Origin: Nitrospirota bacterium
GTDB taxonomy: Bacteria > Nitrospirota > Thermodesulfovibrionia > Thermodesulfovibrionales > JdFR-88
NCBI GenBank assembly: GCA_021790695.1
Contig: JAJYGJ010000212.1
Location: forward strand, 1 to 14,398
Direction of reading: 5' to 3'
Length of the DNA stretch: 14,398 nt
Each line of letters opens with the position of its first letter. Within the stretch, counting starts at the first letter, position 1. A model generated the notes under the pieces. That model had not been told where the DNA came from. It was given only the letters and a program-made list of their open reading frames with translations, and did no database searches. The translations under genes and the position numbers were made by a program. Positions 7,034 through 12,234 of this stretch are shown here, in pieces.

Positions 7034-8122
7034 ATGGAAAATGAAGAGAACAATGCAAAGGAAATTTTAACTTTTGACACGGAAAAAATCAAAAAAGCCG
7101 CAGAGTCATTATCTAGGCTCGGAGCAAGCAAGGGCGGTCACGCAAGAGCGGTTTCCTTATCAGCGGAAGAAAGAAAAGAGATTGCGAGGCGGGCTATAAA
7201 AGCACGTTGGGATAAGGCCAGAAAAGGAGATCGGTCATCCTCAACCGCGACACATATGGGAGCTTTACATATTGGGGATTTAGAAATACCCTGTTTTGTG
7301 TTAGAGGATGGGACAAGAGTCATATCGGGTCGCGGAATGACAGCCGCAATCGGCATGAAAGGCCGTGGCCAAGGTATCGCTCGAATTACTGCCCATAAAA
7401 CCTTAAATCCCTTTTTAAACAATGAGTTAATACTGGCCATCGAAAACCCTTTAGAAATAACTGGGTTTGGTTTAAAAACATTTGGATATGAGGCAACACT
7501 TCTGCTTCAAGTATGTGAAGCGATTTTAAAAGCTCGCGATGAAGGGAAAATTAAAACCGAACAAGAAAAAAGATATGTTTATCACGCCGATATTCTTGTT
7601 CGTGCATTTGCCAAAGTAGGCATTATCGCTCTTGTAGATGAAGCGACAGGATATCAGGATTATAGAACAAAACAAGCACTTCAAGAGATTTTAGAAAAAT
7701 TCGTGGCAAAGGAATTACAACCTTGGGTAAAGACGTTTGAAATGGATTACTATAAAGAGATTTTCCGTCTAAATGGCTGGCCTTTCAACCCTCCTTCTGT
7801 GAAACGTCCGGGAGTTATTGGGCATTGGACGAACGATATTGTTTATGACAGGCTAGCTCCCAATATAAGACAAAATTTACATGAGATAGCCGAACGTGAT
7901 GAAAAAGGGCGACTTAAACATAAATTATTTCAGCGTTTAACGGAAGGAACTGGCCACCCAAAATTAAGAGAACATCTTTCAGCCGTAATTGCTCTTATGA
8001 AGGCATCAAAAAAATGGGAGGGTTTTAAAACGCTTTTAGATCGAGCGCTCCCTCGTTTCCAAACGACGCCGCTCTTGTTTGATGATATAGAGGACGATAT
8101 GGAAGAAGAAAAGAAGGAATGA
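7034..8122 (+). CDS. P63C-domain protein with N-terminal KGG motif
   Basis: A 362-residue protein. I start it at ATG 7034, which has a near-perfect GGAGGTGAT Shine-Dalgarno sequence (7024-7032), not at ATG 6932, which has none and spans a promoter. Residues 28-59 are a KGG-type basic motif (RLGASKGGHARA through RW), shared with the small protein at the left end of the island. The middle carries a segment found in P63C-type proteins (GRGMTAAIGMKGRGQG). The C-terminal half matches the P63C domain, with the features FRLNGWPF, RPGVIGHWTNDIVYDRLAP and FQRLTEGTGHPKL. P63C domains are common in prophages and other mobile elements, and their biochemical role is not established. No signal peptide or membrane segment is seen. 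Codon use is AT-rich. It is followed by the tRNA-like fragment. Confidence 0.85.
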   Translation: MENEENNAKEILTFDTEKIKKAAESLSRLGASKGGHARAVSLSAEERKEIARRAIKARWDKARKGDRSSSTATHMGALHIGDLEIPCFVLEDGTRVISGRGMTAAIGMKGRGQGIARITAHKTLNPFLNNELILAIENPLEITGFGLKTFGYEATLLLQVCEAILKARDEGKIKTEQEKRYVYHADILVRAFAKVGIIALVDEATGYQDYRTKQALQEILEKFVAKELQPWVKTFEMDYYKEIFRLNGWPFNPPSVKRPGVIGHWTNDIVYDRLAPNIRQNLHEIAERDEKGRLKHKLFQRLTEGTGHPKLREHLSAVIALMKASKKWEGFKTLLDRALPRFQTTPLLFDDIEDDMEEEKKE

Positions 8123-8138
8123 CGAAAGGCGGGATGGT

Positions 8139-8178
8139 ATTAAGCGCCGGTTTGCAGGTTCAATCCCCGCCAGGGCCA
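8139..8178 (+). other. Fragment resembling the 3' end of a tRNA gene (possible attachment-site scar)
   Basis: Bases 8154-8170 fold as a T-arm: GCAGG, a canonical seven-base loop TTCAATC, then CCCGC, with one A-C mismatch in the stem. Next come seven bases, CAGGGCC (8171-8177), which would pair with a GGCCCTG acceptor 5' strand, and an A at the discriminator position. CCA is not encoded. Six T bases follow (8179-8184), as in a tRNA terminator. Bases 8145-8149 occupy the anticodon-stem position, but no pairing 5' half is present. Many integrases use the 3' half of tRNA genes as attachment sites, so this may be an old att scar. It is too incomplete to be a functional tRNA. Confidence 0.4.
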
Positions 8179-8249
8179 TTTTTTATTAAAGCATAAGGCA
8201 CTTCATTTTGCTACTTGACAATGCTTGAGCGATCAAGTATCATTGAGGT

Positions 8250-8480
8250 ATGAACAAACCGAATATAGAGAAACAGGACATAGCCGCACTGGTTGAGGGC
8301 AAAATCCGCTCTACCGTCCGCATGATAGGAGTAGCCAAAAACACGATTGTAAAGCTCCTGGCGGTCATGCATTATAATTTCTGCCGGATTCATCAATCCT
8401 TGAGAGTAACCCCGGCAATGGAAGCGGGGATTGCTGACCATATTTGGAGTATTGAAGAAGTTTTAGCCCTCTTAAAATGA
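8250..8480 (+). pseudogene. IS1-family transposase, internally deleted
   Basis: The open frame encodes 76 residues that join two ends of one protein. Residues 1 to about 38 match the N-terminal helix-turn-helix of IS1-type transposases (IAALVEG and RMIGVAKNTIVKLL). Residues 39-76 match the extreme C-terminus (MHYNFCRIHQSLRVTPAMEAG and WSIEEVLALL). The whole DDE catalytic core, around 150-200 residues, is missing between them, with the join near 8360-8366. The frame remains open across the deletion, so a short protein with only the DNA-binding part could still be made. The stop lies directly before the right inverted repeat, as in intact IS1-type elements. It cannot transpose on its own; whether it binds IS ends and represses relatives is speculation. 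Confidence 0.8.
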
Positions 8481-8496
8481 AACTGTACCACTACCC
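8474..8496 (-). repeat. Right terminal inverted repeat (IS1-like)
   Basis: Read on the - strand it begins GGGTAGTGGTACAGTTTC and matches the left repeat at 18 of 23 positions. It overlaps the last two codons and the stop of the transposase remnant and ends 14 bases before the rplM -35 box. Confidence 0.6.
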
Positions 8497-8510
8497 CACC
8501 CTAAAATCAG

Positions 8511-8546
8511 TTGACAAGTGGACAGTTTTTCGATTATCGTATAAAA
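8511..8546 (+). promoter_or_regulatory. Promoter region of rplM-rpsI
   Basis: TTGACA (8511-8516) with an 18-base spacer to TATCGT (8535-8540) is one reading; TGGACA (8519-8524) with a 15-base spacer to TATAAA (8540-8545) is another. Either gives a short leader ending in a strong Shine-Dalgarno region (AAGGAAGGTGGGTGA) before ATG 8574. The island ends immediately upstream and leaves this promoter intact. Confidence 0.55.
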
Positions 8547-8573
8547 TTCATGCACAAGGAAGGTGGGTGACGG

Positions 8574-9005
8574 ATGAAGACCCTGTCTGCGAAAAAAGGC
8601 GAGATTGACCGTAAGTGGTACGTGGTCGATGCAAGCGACCTCGTCCTCGGCAGGCTCGCCACGCGCATAGCGATATACCTCCGGGGCAAACACAAGGCCA
8701 TATTCACTCCGCATGTGGACACCGGGGATTTCATTGTGGTCGTAAACGCGGATAAAGTGAGGATGACCGGCAAAAAGTTCGACCAGAAAGTCTACTACCG
8801 GCACTCCAATTATCCGGGCGGGCTCAGGTCCGAAACGGCCAGGAGCCTGATTGCAAGGAGACCGGAACAGGTGCTGTTCCGCGCGGTCTCCGGGATGATG
8901 CCCAAAAACAGACTGGGCAGGCAGATGATAAAAAAGCTCAAGGTATACGGCGGGCCCGAGCACCCGCACGCCGCACAGCAGCCACAGGCCCTTTCGATCA
9001 AGTAG
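8574..9005 (+). CDS. rplM: 50S ribosomal protein L13
   Basis: L13 is an early-assembling protein of the large ribosomal subunit. The 143-residue length is normal. Family hallmarks are WYVVDASDLVLGRLAT, the KHKAIFTPHVDTGDFIVVVNA stretch, YYRHSNYPGG, the RAVSGMMPKNRLGR segment and the ending LKVYGGPEHPHAAQQP. The ATG start follows a strong Shine-Dalgarno sequence. It forms the usual two-gene unit with rpsI, with 28 bases between them. Base composition returns to that of the core genome here, in contrast to the island just upstream. Confidence 0.98.
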   Translation: MKTLSAKKGEIDRKWYVVDASDLVLGRLATRIAIYLRGKHKAIFTPHVDTGDFIVVVNADKVRMTGKKFDQKVYYRHSNYPGGLRSETARSLIARRPEQVLFRAVSGMMPKNRLGRQMIKKLKVYGGPEHPHAAQQPQALSIK

Positions 9006-9033
9006 GCATAAAGAGCGAGGAGAAACCAGAGAA

Positions 9034-9426
9034 ATGGCGGAAATCTCATACAAGGCCACAGGAAGAAGAAAGACGTCAACCGCGCGGGTCAGCATGGCGA
9101 CCGGGACCGGCCGGATAACAGTCAACAAAAAACCGGTCGACGAGTATTTCCCGCGGGAGACGCTCCGGATGATGATCAGGCAGCCCATTGAGCTTTGCGG
9201 GCTGACGGGCAAATACGACGTCACGGCCCTCGTCGGGGGCGGCGGGATGACAGGCCAGGCCGGCGCCCTCAGGCACGGCATCTCCAGGGCCCTTGCCGCT
9301 GTGGACAGCGAGCTGCGGCCGAAACTTAAAAAAGAAGGTTTCCTCACCAGGGACCCAAGGCTCAAAGAGAGAAAGAAATACGGCCAGAAAGCCGCAAGGA
9401 AAAGATTCCAGTTCTCGAAGAGATAA
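9034..9426 (+). CDS. rpsI: 30S ribosomal protein S9
   Basis: S9 is a small-subunit protein whose C-terminal tail reaches the P-site tRNA. The protein has 130 residues, normal for bacteria. It carries ATGRRKTSTARV near the N-terminus, VDEYFPRETLR, the glycine-rich GGGMTGQAGALRHGISRAL, and the diagnostic C-terminal end KKYGQKAARKRFQFSKR with its terminal basic SKR. An AGGAG-type Shine-Dalgarno sequence precedes the ATG. It is co-transcribed with rplM, and argC follows 25 bases later on the same strand. Confidence 0.98.
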   Translation: MAEISYKATGRRKTSTARVSMATGTGRITVNKKPVDEYFPRETLRMMIRQPIELCGLTGKYDVTALVGGGGMTGQAGALRHGISRALAAVDSELRPKLKKEGFLTRDPRLKERKKYGQKAARKRFQFSKR

Positions 9427-9451
9427 TTCTCCAGGAGACAGCCAAGCCCCC

Positions 9452-10522
9452 GTGCCTGAAGACCGGCCTCTGAAAGCGGCCGTTTTAAAGGCGGCCGTCT
9501 GCGGGGCGAGCGGCTACGCGGGCGCGGAACTCCTGCGCATCCTCGCGGGCCATCCCGGGGTCGAAGTGGTCTCGGTCACCTCCGAAAAATCCAGGGGCAT
9601 CAGCCCGGTCGTACTTTATCCGCACCTGCAAAAATACGGACGTCTTACATACGAGCCGCTCGTGCCGGAAGACCTCGCCCGAAAAGCGGATTTCTTTTTC
9701 ATGGCGCTGCCGCACAGGACGTCCCAGCCCGCCGTGGCCCTCATCTTCAGGGAAGGCAAAAGGATCGTGGACCTCTCGGCCGATTTCAGGCTGAAGGACC
9801 CGTCGGCATACGAAAAATGGTACAACAACCCCCACAACCACAGGGACGTACTTAAAAAGGCCGTCTATGGGCTGCCCGAACTGCACCGGGCAAGGATAAA
9901 AAACGCGGGCCTCGTCGCAAACCCCGGCTGCTACCCGACGGGGGCCATCCTGGGCGTCTACCCGGCCCTCAAAAGCGGCATCGCCAGCCCGGAAGGCATA
10001 ATCGTGGATTCCAAGTCCGGCGCTTCGGGGGCCGGAAGGCAGGCAGACCCCAGGTTTTCCTTCTGCGAGGTGAACGAGGGATTCCGGGCCTATTCCGTAG
10101 CCTCTCACCGGCATACTCCGGAGATGGAGCAGGAGCTGTCCGCAGTTGCGAAACAGACCGTCACGATCAATTTCACCCCGCACCTGCTTCCGGTAAACCG
10201 GGGCATACTGACGACAATCTATCTGAAAACGGCAAAAAAGACCACAACCGAAAAGGCCCTTTCGGTCTACCAGAAGCAGTACGCAAACGAACAGTTCGTA
10301 AGGGTGCTGGCCCCGGGGGCGCTGCCGGACATAAGCGCCGTCCGCGGGACGAACCGCTGCGACATAGGACTGGTGCTGGATGAAAGGACCGGAACGCTCA
10401 TCGTCGTCACCGCAATAGACAACCTGGTCAAGGGGGCGGCGGGACAGGCCGTGCACAACATGAATATAATGATGGGCTTCCCGGAAGAGACGGGGCTGGG
10501 CCAACTGGCGGTATTTCCTTAG
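9452..10522 (+). CDS. argC: N-acetyl-gamma-glutamyl-phosphate reductase
   Basis: ArgC reduces N-acetylglutamyl-phosphate to the semialdehyde with NADPH, the third step of arginine biosynthesis. The nucleotide-binding motif GASGYAGAE is at residues 18-26, the catalytic cysteine is Cys160 in NPGCYPTG, and SKSGASGAGR and SHRHTPEMEQEL follow. I place the start at GTG 9452, giving 356 residues, close to the family norm. The open frame extends upstream to 9293, but that part lies inside rpsI. The Shine-Dalgarno candidate AGGAG is 14 bases from the GTG, which is long, so the start is not certain; no ATG exists near the N-terminus. A 15-base tandem duplication (LKAAV twice) precedes the Rossmann motif. 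Its place behind rpsI suggests read-through from the ribosomal promoter. Confidence 0.95.
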   Translation: MPEDRPLKAAVLKAAVCGASGYAGAELLRILAGHPGVEVVSVTSEKSRGISPVVLYPHLQKYGRLTYEPLVPEDLARKADFFFMALPHRTSQPAVALIFREGKRIVDLSADFRLKDPSAYEKWYNNPHNHRDVLKKAVYGLPELHRARIKNAGLVANPGCYPTGAILGVYPALKSGIASPEGIIVDSKSGASGAGRQADPRFSFCEVNEGFRAYSVASHRHTPEMEQELSAVAKQTVTINFTPHLLPVNRGILTTIYLKTAKKTTTEKALSVYQKQYANEQFVRVLAPGALPDISAVRGTNRCDIGLVLDERTGTLIVVTAIDNLVKGAAGQAVHNMNIMMGFPEETGLGQLAVFP

Positions 10523-10586
10523 AACCTGTCTCGAAATTGGTTCTTAACCCTGCGGGGATGTTAATTCTCAGGGACTGTGCAAGACC

Positions 10587-11282
10587 TTGGATAAAACCGT
10601 TACACACCGCAAGGTCGCAGTACTTGTTCCAGCCTGGCTCGTCCTTTTCTCCCTTCCGCCCCTGTTCATGGCCGGGTGCGCGGTCCTCAGGGCAAGAAGG
10701 CCGGCTGGCGAGACCTGCATGGCGAGCTGGTACGGTCGCGAGTTCATCGGGCGGCTGACCGCCTCCGGCCGCAGACTCAGCCGGACAGGCAGGACCGCGG
10801 CCCATCCGGCCCTGCCCTTCGGGACGGTCCTGAAGGTCACCAACCTTTCAAGCGGCGCTTCGACCATCGTCACCGTAAACGACAGGGGGCCTTTCAGGCG
10901 CGGCCGGTGTCTTGACCTCTCCTACCGGGCCGCACGCGATATCGGGCTTATAAGGCCCGGCTCCGGATTGGTAAGACTCGTGATAATCGGCAGGGACCCT
11001 TCCTATTCGGGCTCGGTGCGCTACGGACCGGGGCCCGGCCGAGGCCCTTATACAATCCAGGCGGGCTCCTTCCATGAGCTTGCGGACGCGCTCAGGCTCA
11101 AGTCGGTCCTGAGGATCAATTACGAAGGCGTCCGTCTGGACATGCTGCCGGACCCCCGCGGCCGTGCCCTTTACAGGGTCGATGTGGGCACATTTGCCGA
11201 TAAAAAAGCGGCCGGCCTGGTCGCATCGAGACTCGCCGGTGAGGGCTACAGCGTGTCGATCACGAAATACAAAAGGCGCTGA
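10587..11282 (+). CDS. rlpA: RlpA-family lipoprotein with SPOR domain, active-site Glu missing
   Basis: RlpA proteins are outer-membrane lipoproteins that act as lytic transglycosylases on peptidoglycan lacking stem peptides and help daughter-cell separation. From the TTG start the N-terminus is a lipoprotein signal (hydrophobic 10-28, lipobox MAGC, Cys31). The double-psi beta-barrel domain spans about 45-130: ASWYGREF, TAAHPALPFGT, and VNDRGPF with the conserved Asp99. Residues 149 to the end are a SPOR domain (YTIQAGSF, then YRVDVGTF), which binds denuded glycan at the septum. The usual acidic residue in the TANGE.(F/Y)D segment is Arg62 here (TASGRRLSRTG), so catalysis is doubtful. The TTG start is inferred because it completes the signal peptide; the first ATG lies just before Cys31. 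It is 64 bases downstream of argC, same strand. Confidence 0.85.
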   Translation: MDKTVTHRKVAVLVPAWLVLFSLPPLFMAGCAVLRARRPAGETCMASWYGREFIGRLTASGRRLSRTGRTAAHPALPFGTVLKVTNLSSGASTIVTVNDRGPFRRGRCLDLSYRAARDIGLIRPGSGLVRLVIIGRDPSYSGSVRYGPGPGRGPYTIQAGSFHELADALRLKSVLRINYEGVRLDMLPDPRGRALYRVDVGTFADKKAAGLVASRLAGEGYSVSITKYKRR

Positions 11283-11287
11283 GTGTT

Positions 11288-11337
11288 TGTGGCCTGGCGG
11301 CATTGAATTGATCGGACCGGAATGGAGCCCGGCCACA
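11288..11337 (+). other. Inverted repeat downstream of rlpA
   Basis: TGTGGCCTGGC (11288-11298) and GCCCGGCCACA (11327-11337) pair at 10 of 11 positions around a 28-base loop. No T-run follows directly; a T6 run lies 22 bases later (11360-11365). It could stabilise the rlpA mRNA end or act as a weak terminator before the merR promoter. Confidence 0.35.
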
Positions 11338-11370
11338 TATAAAAGACGCGGGCGGAACTCTTTTTTACAC

Positions 11371-11402
11371 TTGACTCTCCAGTTGAATGGAAGGTTTATA
11401 AT
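11371..11402 (+). promoter_or_regulatory. MerR-type promoter/operator of merR
   Basis: TTGACT (11371-11376) and TATAAT (11397-11402) are separated by 20 bases, the over-long spacer that MerR-family activators untwist. The spacer carries a dyad, CTCTCCA and TGGAAGG. The -10 ends 6 bases before the ATG, so the mRNA would begin at about the start codon. The operator is almost certainly bound by the regulator encoded next to it, giving autoregulation. Confidence 0.8.
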
Positions 11403-11408
11403 TTAATC

Positions 11409-11815
11409 ATGGCGAGGCATTTTATCGGGGACATTGCCAGGAGGTTCGGGCTCAACCCGAGGACGCTAAGATACTATGAGGCCATCGGAATATTGCCGAA
11501 GGCGGGAAGGACCGAAAGCGGCTACAGGGTCTATGGCGAGGGCGCCGTCGAGAGGCTGGAATTCGTCCTCAAGGCCAGGGCCCTGGCCTCAAGCTCGATG
11601 AGATCAGGAAAATAATAGACCTCCACGACAAAGGCGAAGTGCCCTGCGAATGCACGAAGGATTTCATAAAGGGCAAGATAAATGAAATCGAGGAGAAGAT
11701 GATCAATCTTTCGGACCTGAAAGAAAGACTCGAAAAACTCCTGAAACCAAAGAAATACGGAATCGCAAAAAAATCCATCTGCCCGATAATCACAGAATCG
11801 CAAAAAAGCTCTTGA
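11409..11815 (+). pseudogene. MerR-family metal- or thiol-responsive regulator, frameshifted
   Basis: The N-terminal 58 residues are a clear MerR winged helix-turn-helix: FIGDIARRFGLNPRTLRYYE, followed by GYRVYGEGAVERLEFV. At about 11581-11586 the frame breaks and the original frame stops after 68 residues. One extra G in CCCTGG restores ARALGLKLDEIRKIIDLHDKG, the family's conserved dimer-helix start, and the frame then runs to TGA 11813-11815, giving about 135 residues. The C-terminal half has Cys-Glu-Cys (PCECTKDF) and a late Cys in SICPIITE, positions like the metal ligands of mercury, zinc and cadmium sensors. It is either a recent pseudogene or a sequencing error. No standard slippery site for programmed shifting is seen. 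Both its own and the downstream promoter carry the same operator. Confidence 0.85.
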
Positions 11816-11843
11816 CTCTCCAGCCGGGTGGATGGTTTAAGCT
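11812..11843 (+). promoter_or_regulatory. Second MerR-type promoter/operator, for the thioredoxin-fold gene
   Basis: TTGACT (11812-11817), a 20-base spacer and TAAGCT (11838-11843). The dyad CTCTCCA and TGGATGG and the flanking GGTTTA match the merR promoter, so both are one regulon. The merR stop codon TGA lies inside the -35 box. The weaker -10 fits a promoter that depends on the activator. Confidence 0.75.
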
Positions 11844-11866
11844 GAATTTGAAAGGAGGTGGCAGAT

Positions 11867-12133
11867 ATGCCAGAGAAAAGAAAGGTAGAGGTTTTCACGG
11901 CGGGTTGTCCGCTCTGCGACGAGACGGTGAAGCTCGTAAGGAAAATTTCCTGCCCGGACTGCGATGTGAAGGTATACGACTTGAGAAAGGAAGGGATGGA
12001 CGAGGTGAAGAAATACGGCGTCAATTCCGTGCCCACAGTAGTCGTGGACGGGAAGATCGCGGAATGCTGCTCAAGGAAAAAACCCAATGAGGCCGATCTC
12101 CGTGCGGCGGGCATGGGGAGACCACTTGAATAA
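11867..12133 (+). CDS. Cysteine-rich thioredoxin-fold protein of a MerR regulon
   Basis: An 88-residue thioredoxin/glutaredoxin-fold protein: VEVFTAGCPLCDE at the N-terminus with the CxxC at Cys14 and Cys17, and the cis-proline loop VNSVPTVVVDGK with Pro56. Unlike an ordinary thioredoxin it has a second CxxC (Cys29 and Cys32, in SCPDCD) and a Cys-Cys pair (67-68, ECCS), six cysteines in all. This suggests metal or thiol chemistry, and similar proteins are found beside MerR regulators in mercury-linked clusters. There is no signal peptide, so it should be cytoplasmic. I start at ATG 11867, behind AAAGGAGG with 8 bases spacing, not at GTG 11858, which sits within that site. It is driven by the second MerR-type promoter. 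Exact substrate unknown. Confidence 0.85.
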   Translation: MPEKRKVEVFTAGCPLCDETVKLVRKISCPDCDVKVYDLRKEGMDEVKKYGVNSVPTVVVDGKIAECCSRKKPNEADLRAAGMGRPLE

Positions 12134-12142
12134 ATAGAGGAC

Positions 12143-12158
12143 GGGGCTTCCCAGCCCC
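12143..12158 (+). terminator. Possible terminator hairpin after the thioredoxin-fold gene
   Basis: GGGGCT (12143-12148) and AGCCCC (12153-12158) form a perfect six-base stem with a four-base loop, just past the stop. It is followed by a C-rich tract ending in TTT, not a clean T-run, so intrinsic termination would be weak. It lies between convergent genes, where a terminator is expected. Confidence 0.4.
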
Positions 12159-12234
12159 TCCCCCTCTTTGAGAGGTGAGGAAATTTTGTTACCAGGAAGC
12201 ACATAAGCAAGGTTTCATTTCGCCGCCACTGCCT

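Larger units (their letters stand above)
5696..8496. mobile_element. Putative IS1-ended, non-autonomous cargo island
   Basis: The block is AT-richer than both flanks and holds only accessory genes. It is framed by inverted repeats at 5696-5718 and 8474-8496, matching at 18 of 23 positions, with nine perfect outer bases GGGTAGTGG. The right repeat begins right behind the stop of an IS1-family transposase remnant, which is where an IS1 right end belongs, and about 23 bases is the usual IS1 repeat length. Cargo: a KGG small protein, a Panacea/RelE-like pair, a P63C protein and a tRNA-like fragment. I could not find a target-site duplication of 8-10 bases at the edges. The unit is therefore either old, or bounded by two separate IS1-like insertions. 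The only transposase is deleted, so it would need help to move. Confidence 0.5.

Noticed and set aside
8123..8184. Complete tRNA or tmRNA gene
   Set aside because: No 5' half, D-arm, paired anticodon stem or tag-coding region can be found; only the T-arm and 3' acceptor strand are present.
5687..8505. Target-site duplication at the edges of the island
   Set aside because: The bases before 5696 (CCCTTCTCT) and after 8496 (CACCCTAAA) do not match, and shifting the border by one base does not help.
9293..9451. Upstream extension of argC
   Set aside because: It overlaps the end of rpsI in another frame and encodes sequence unlike ArgC.
11575..11600. Programmed ribosomal frameshift in merR
   Set aside because: No slippery heptamer or following hairpin is evident, and MerR proteins are not known to use frameshifting.
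12162..12174. Second hairpin CCTCT-TTG-AGAGG as terminator
   Set aside because: The stem is short with a three-base loop and no T-run follows; too weak to call.
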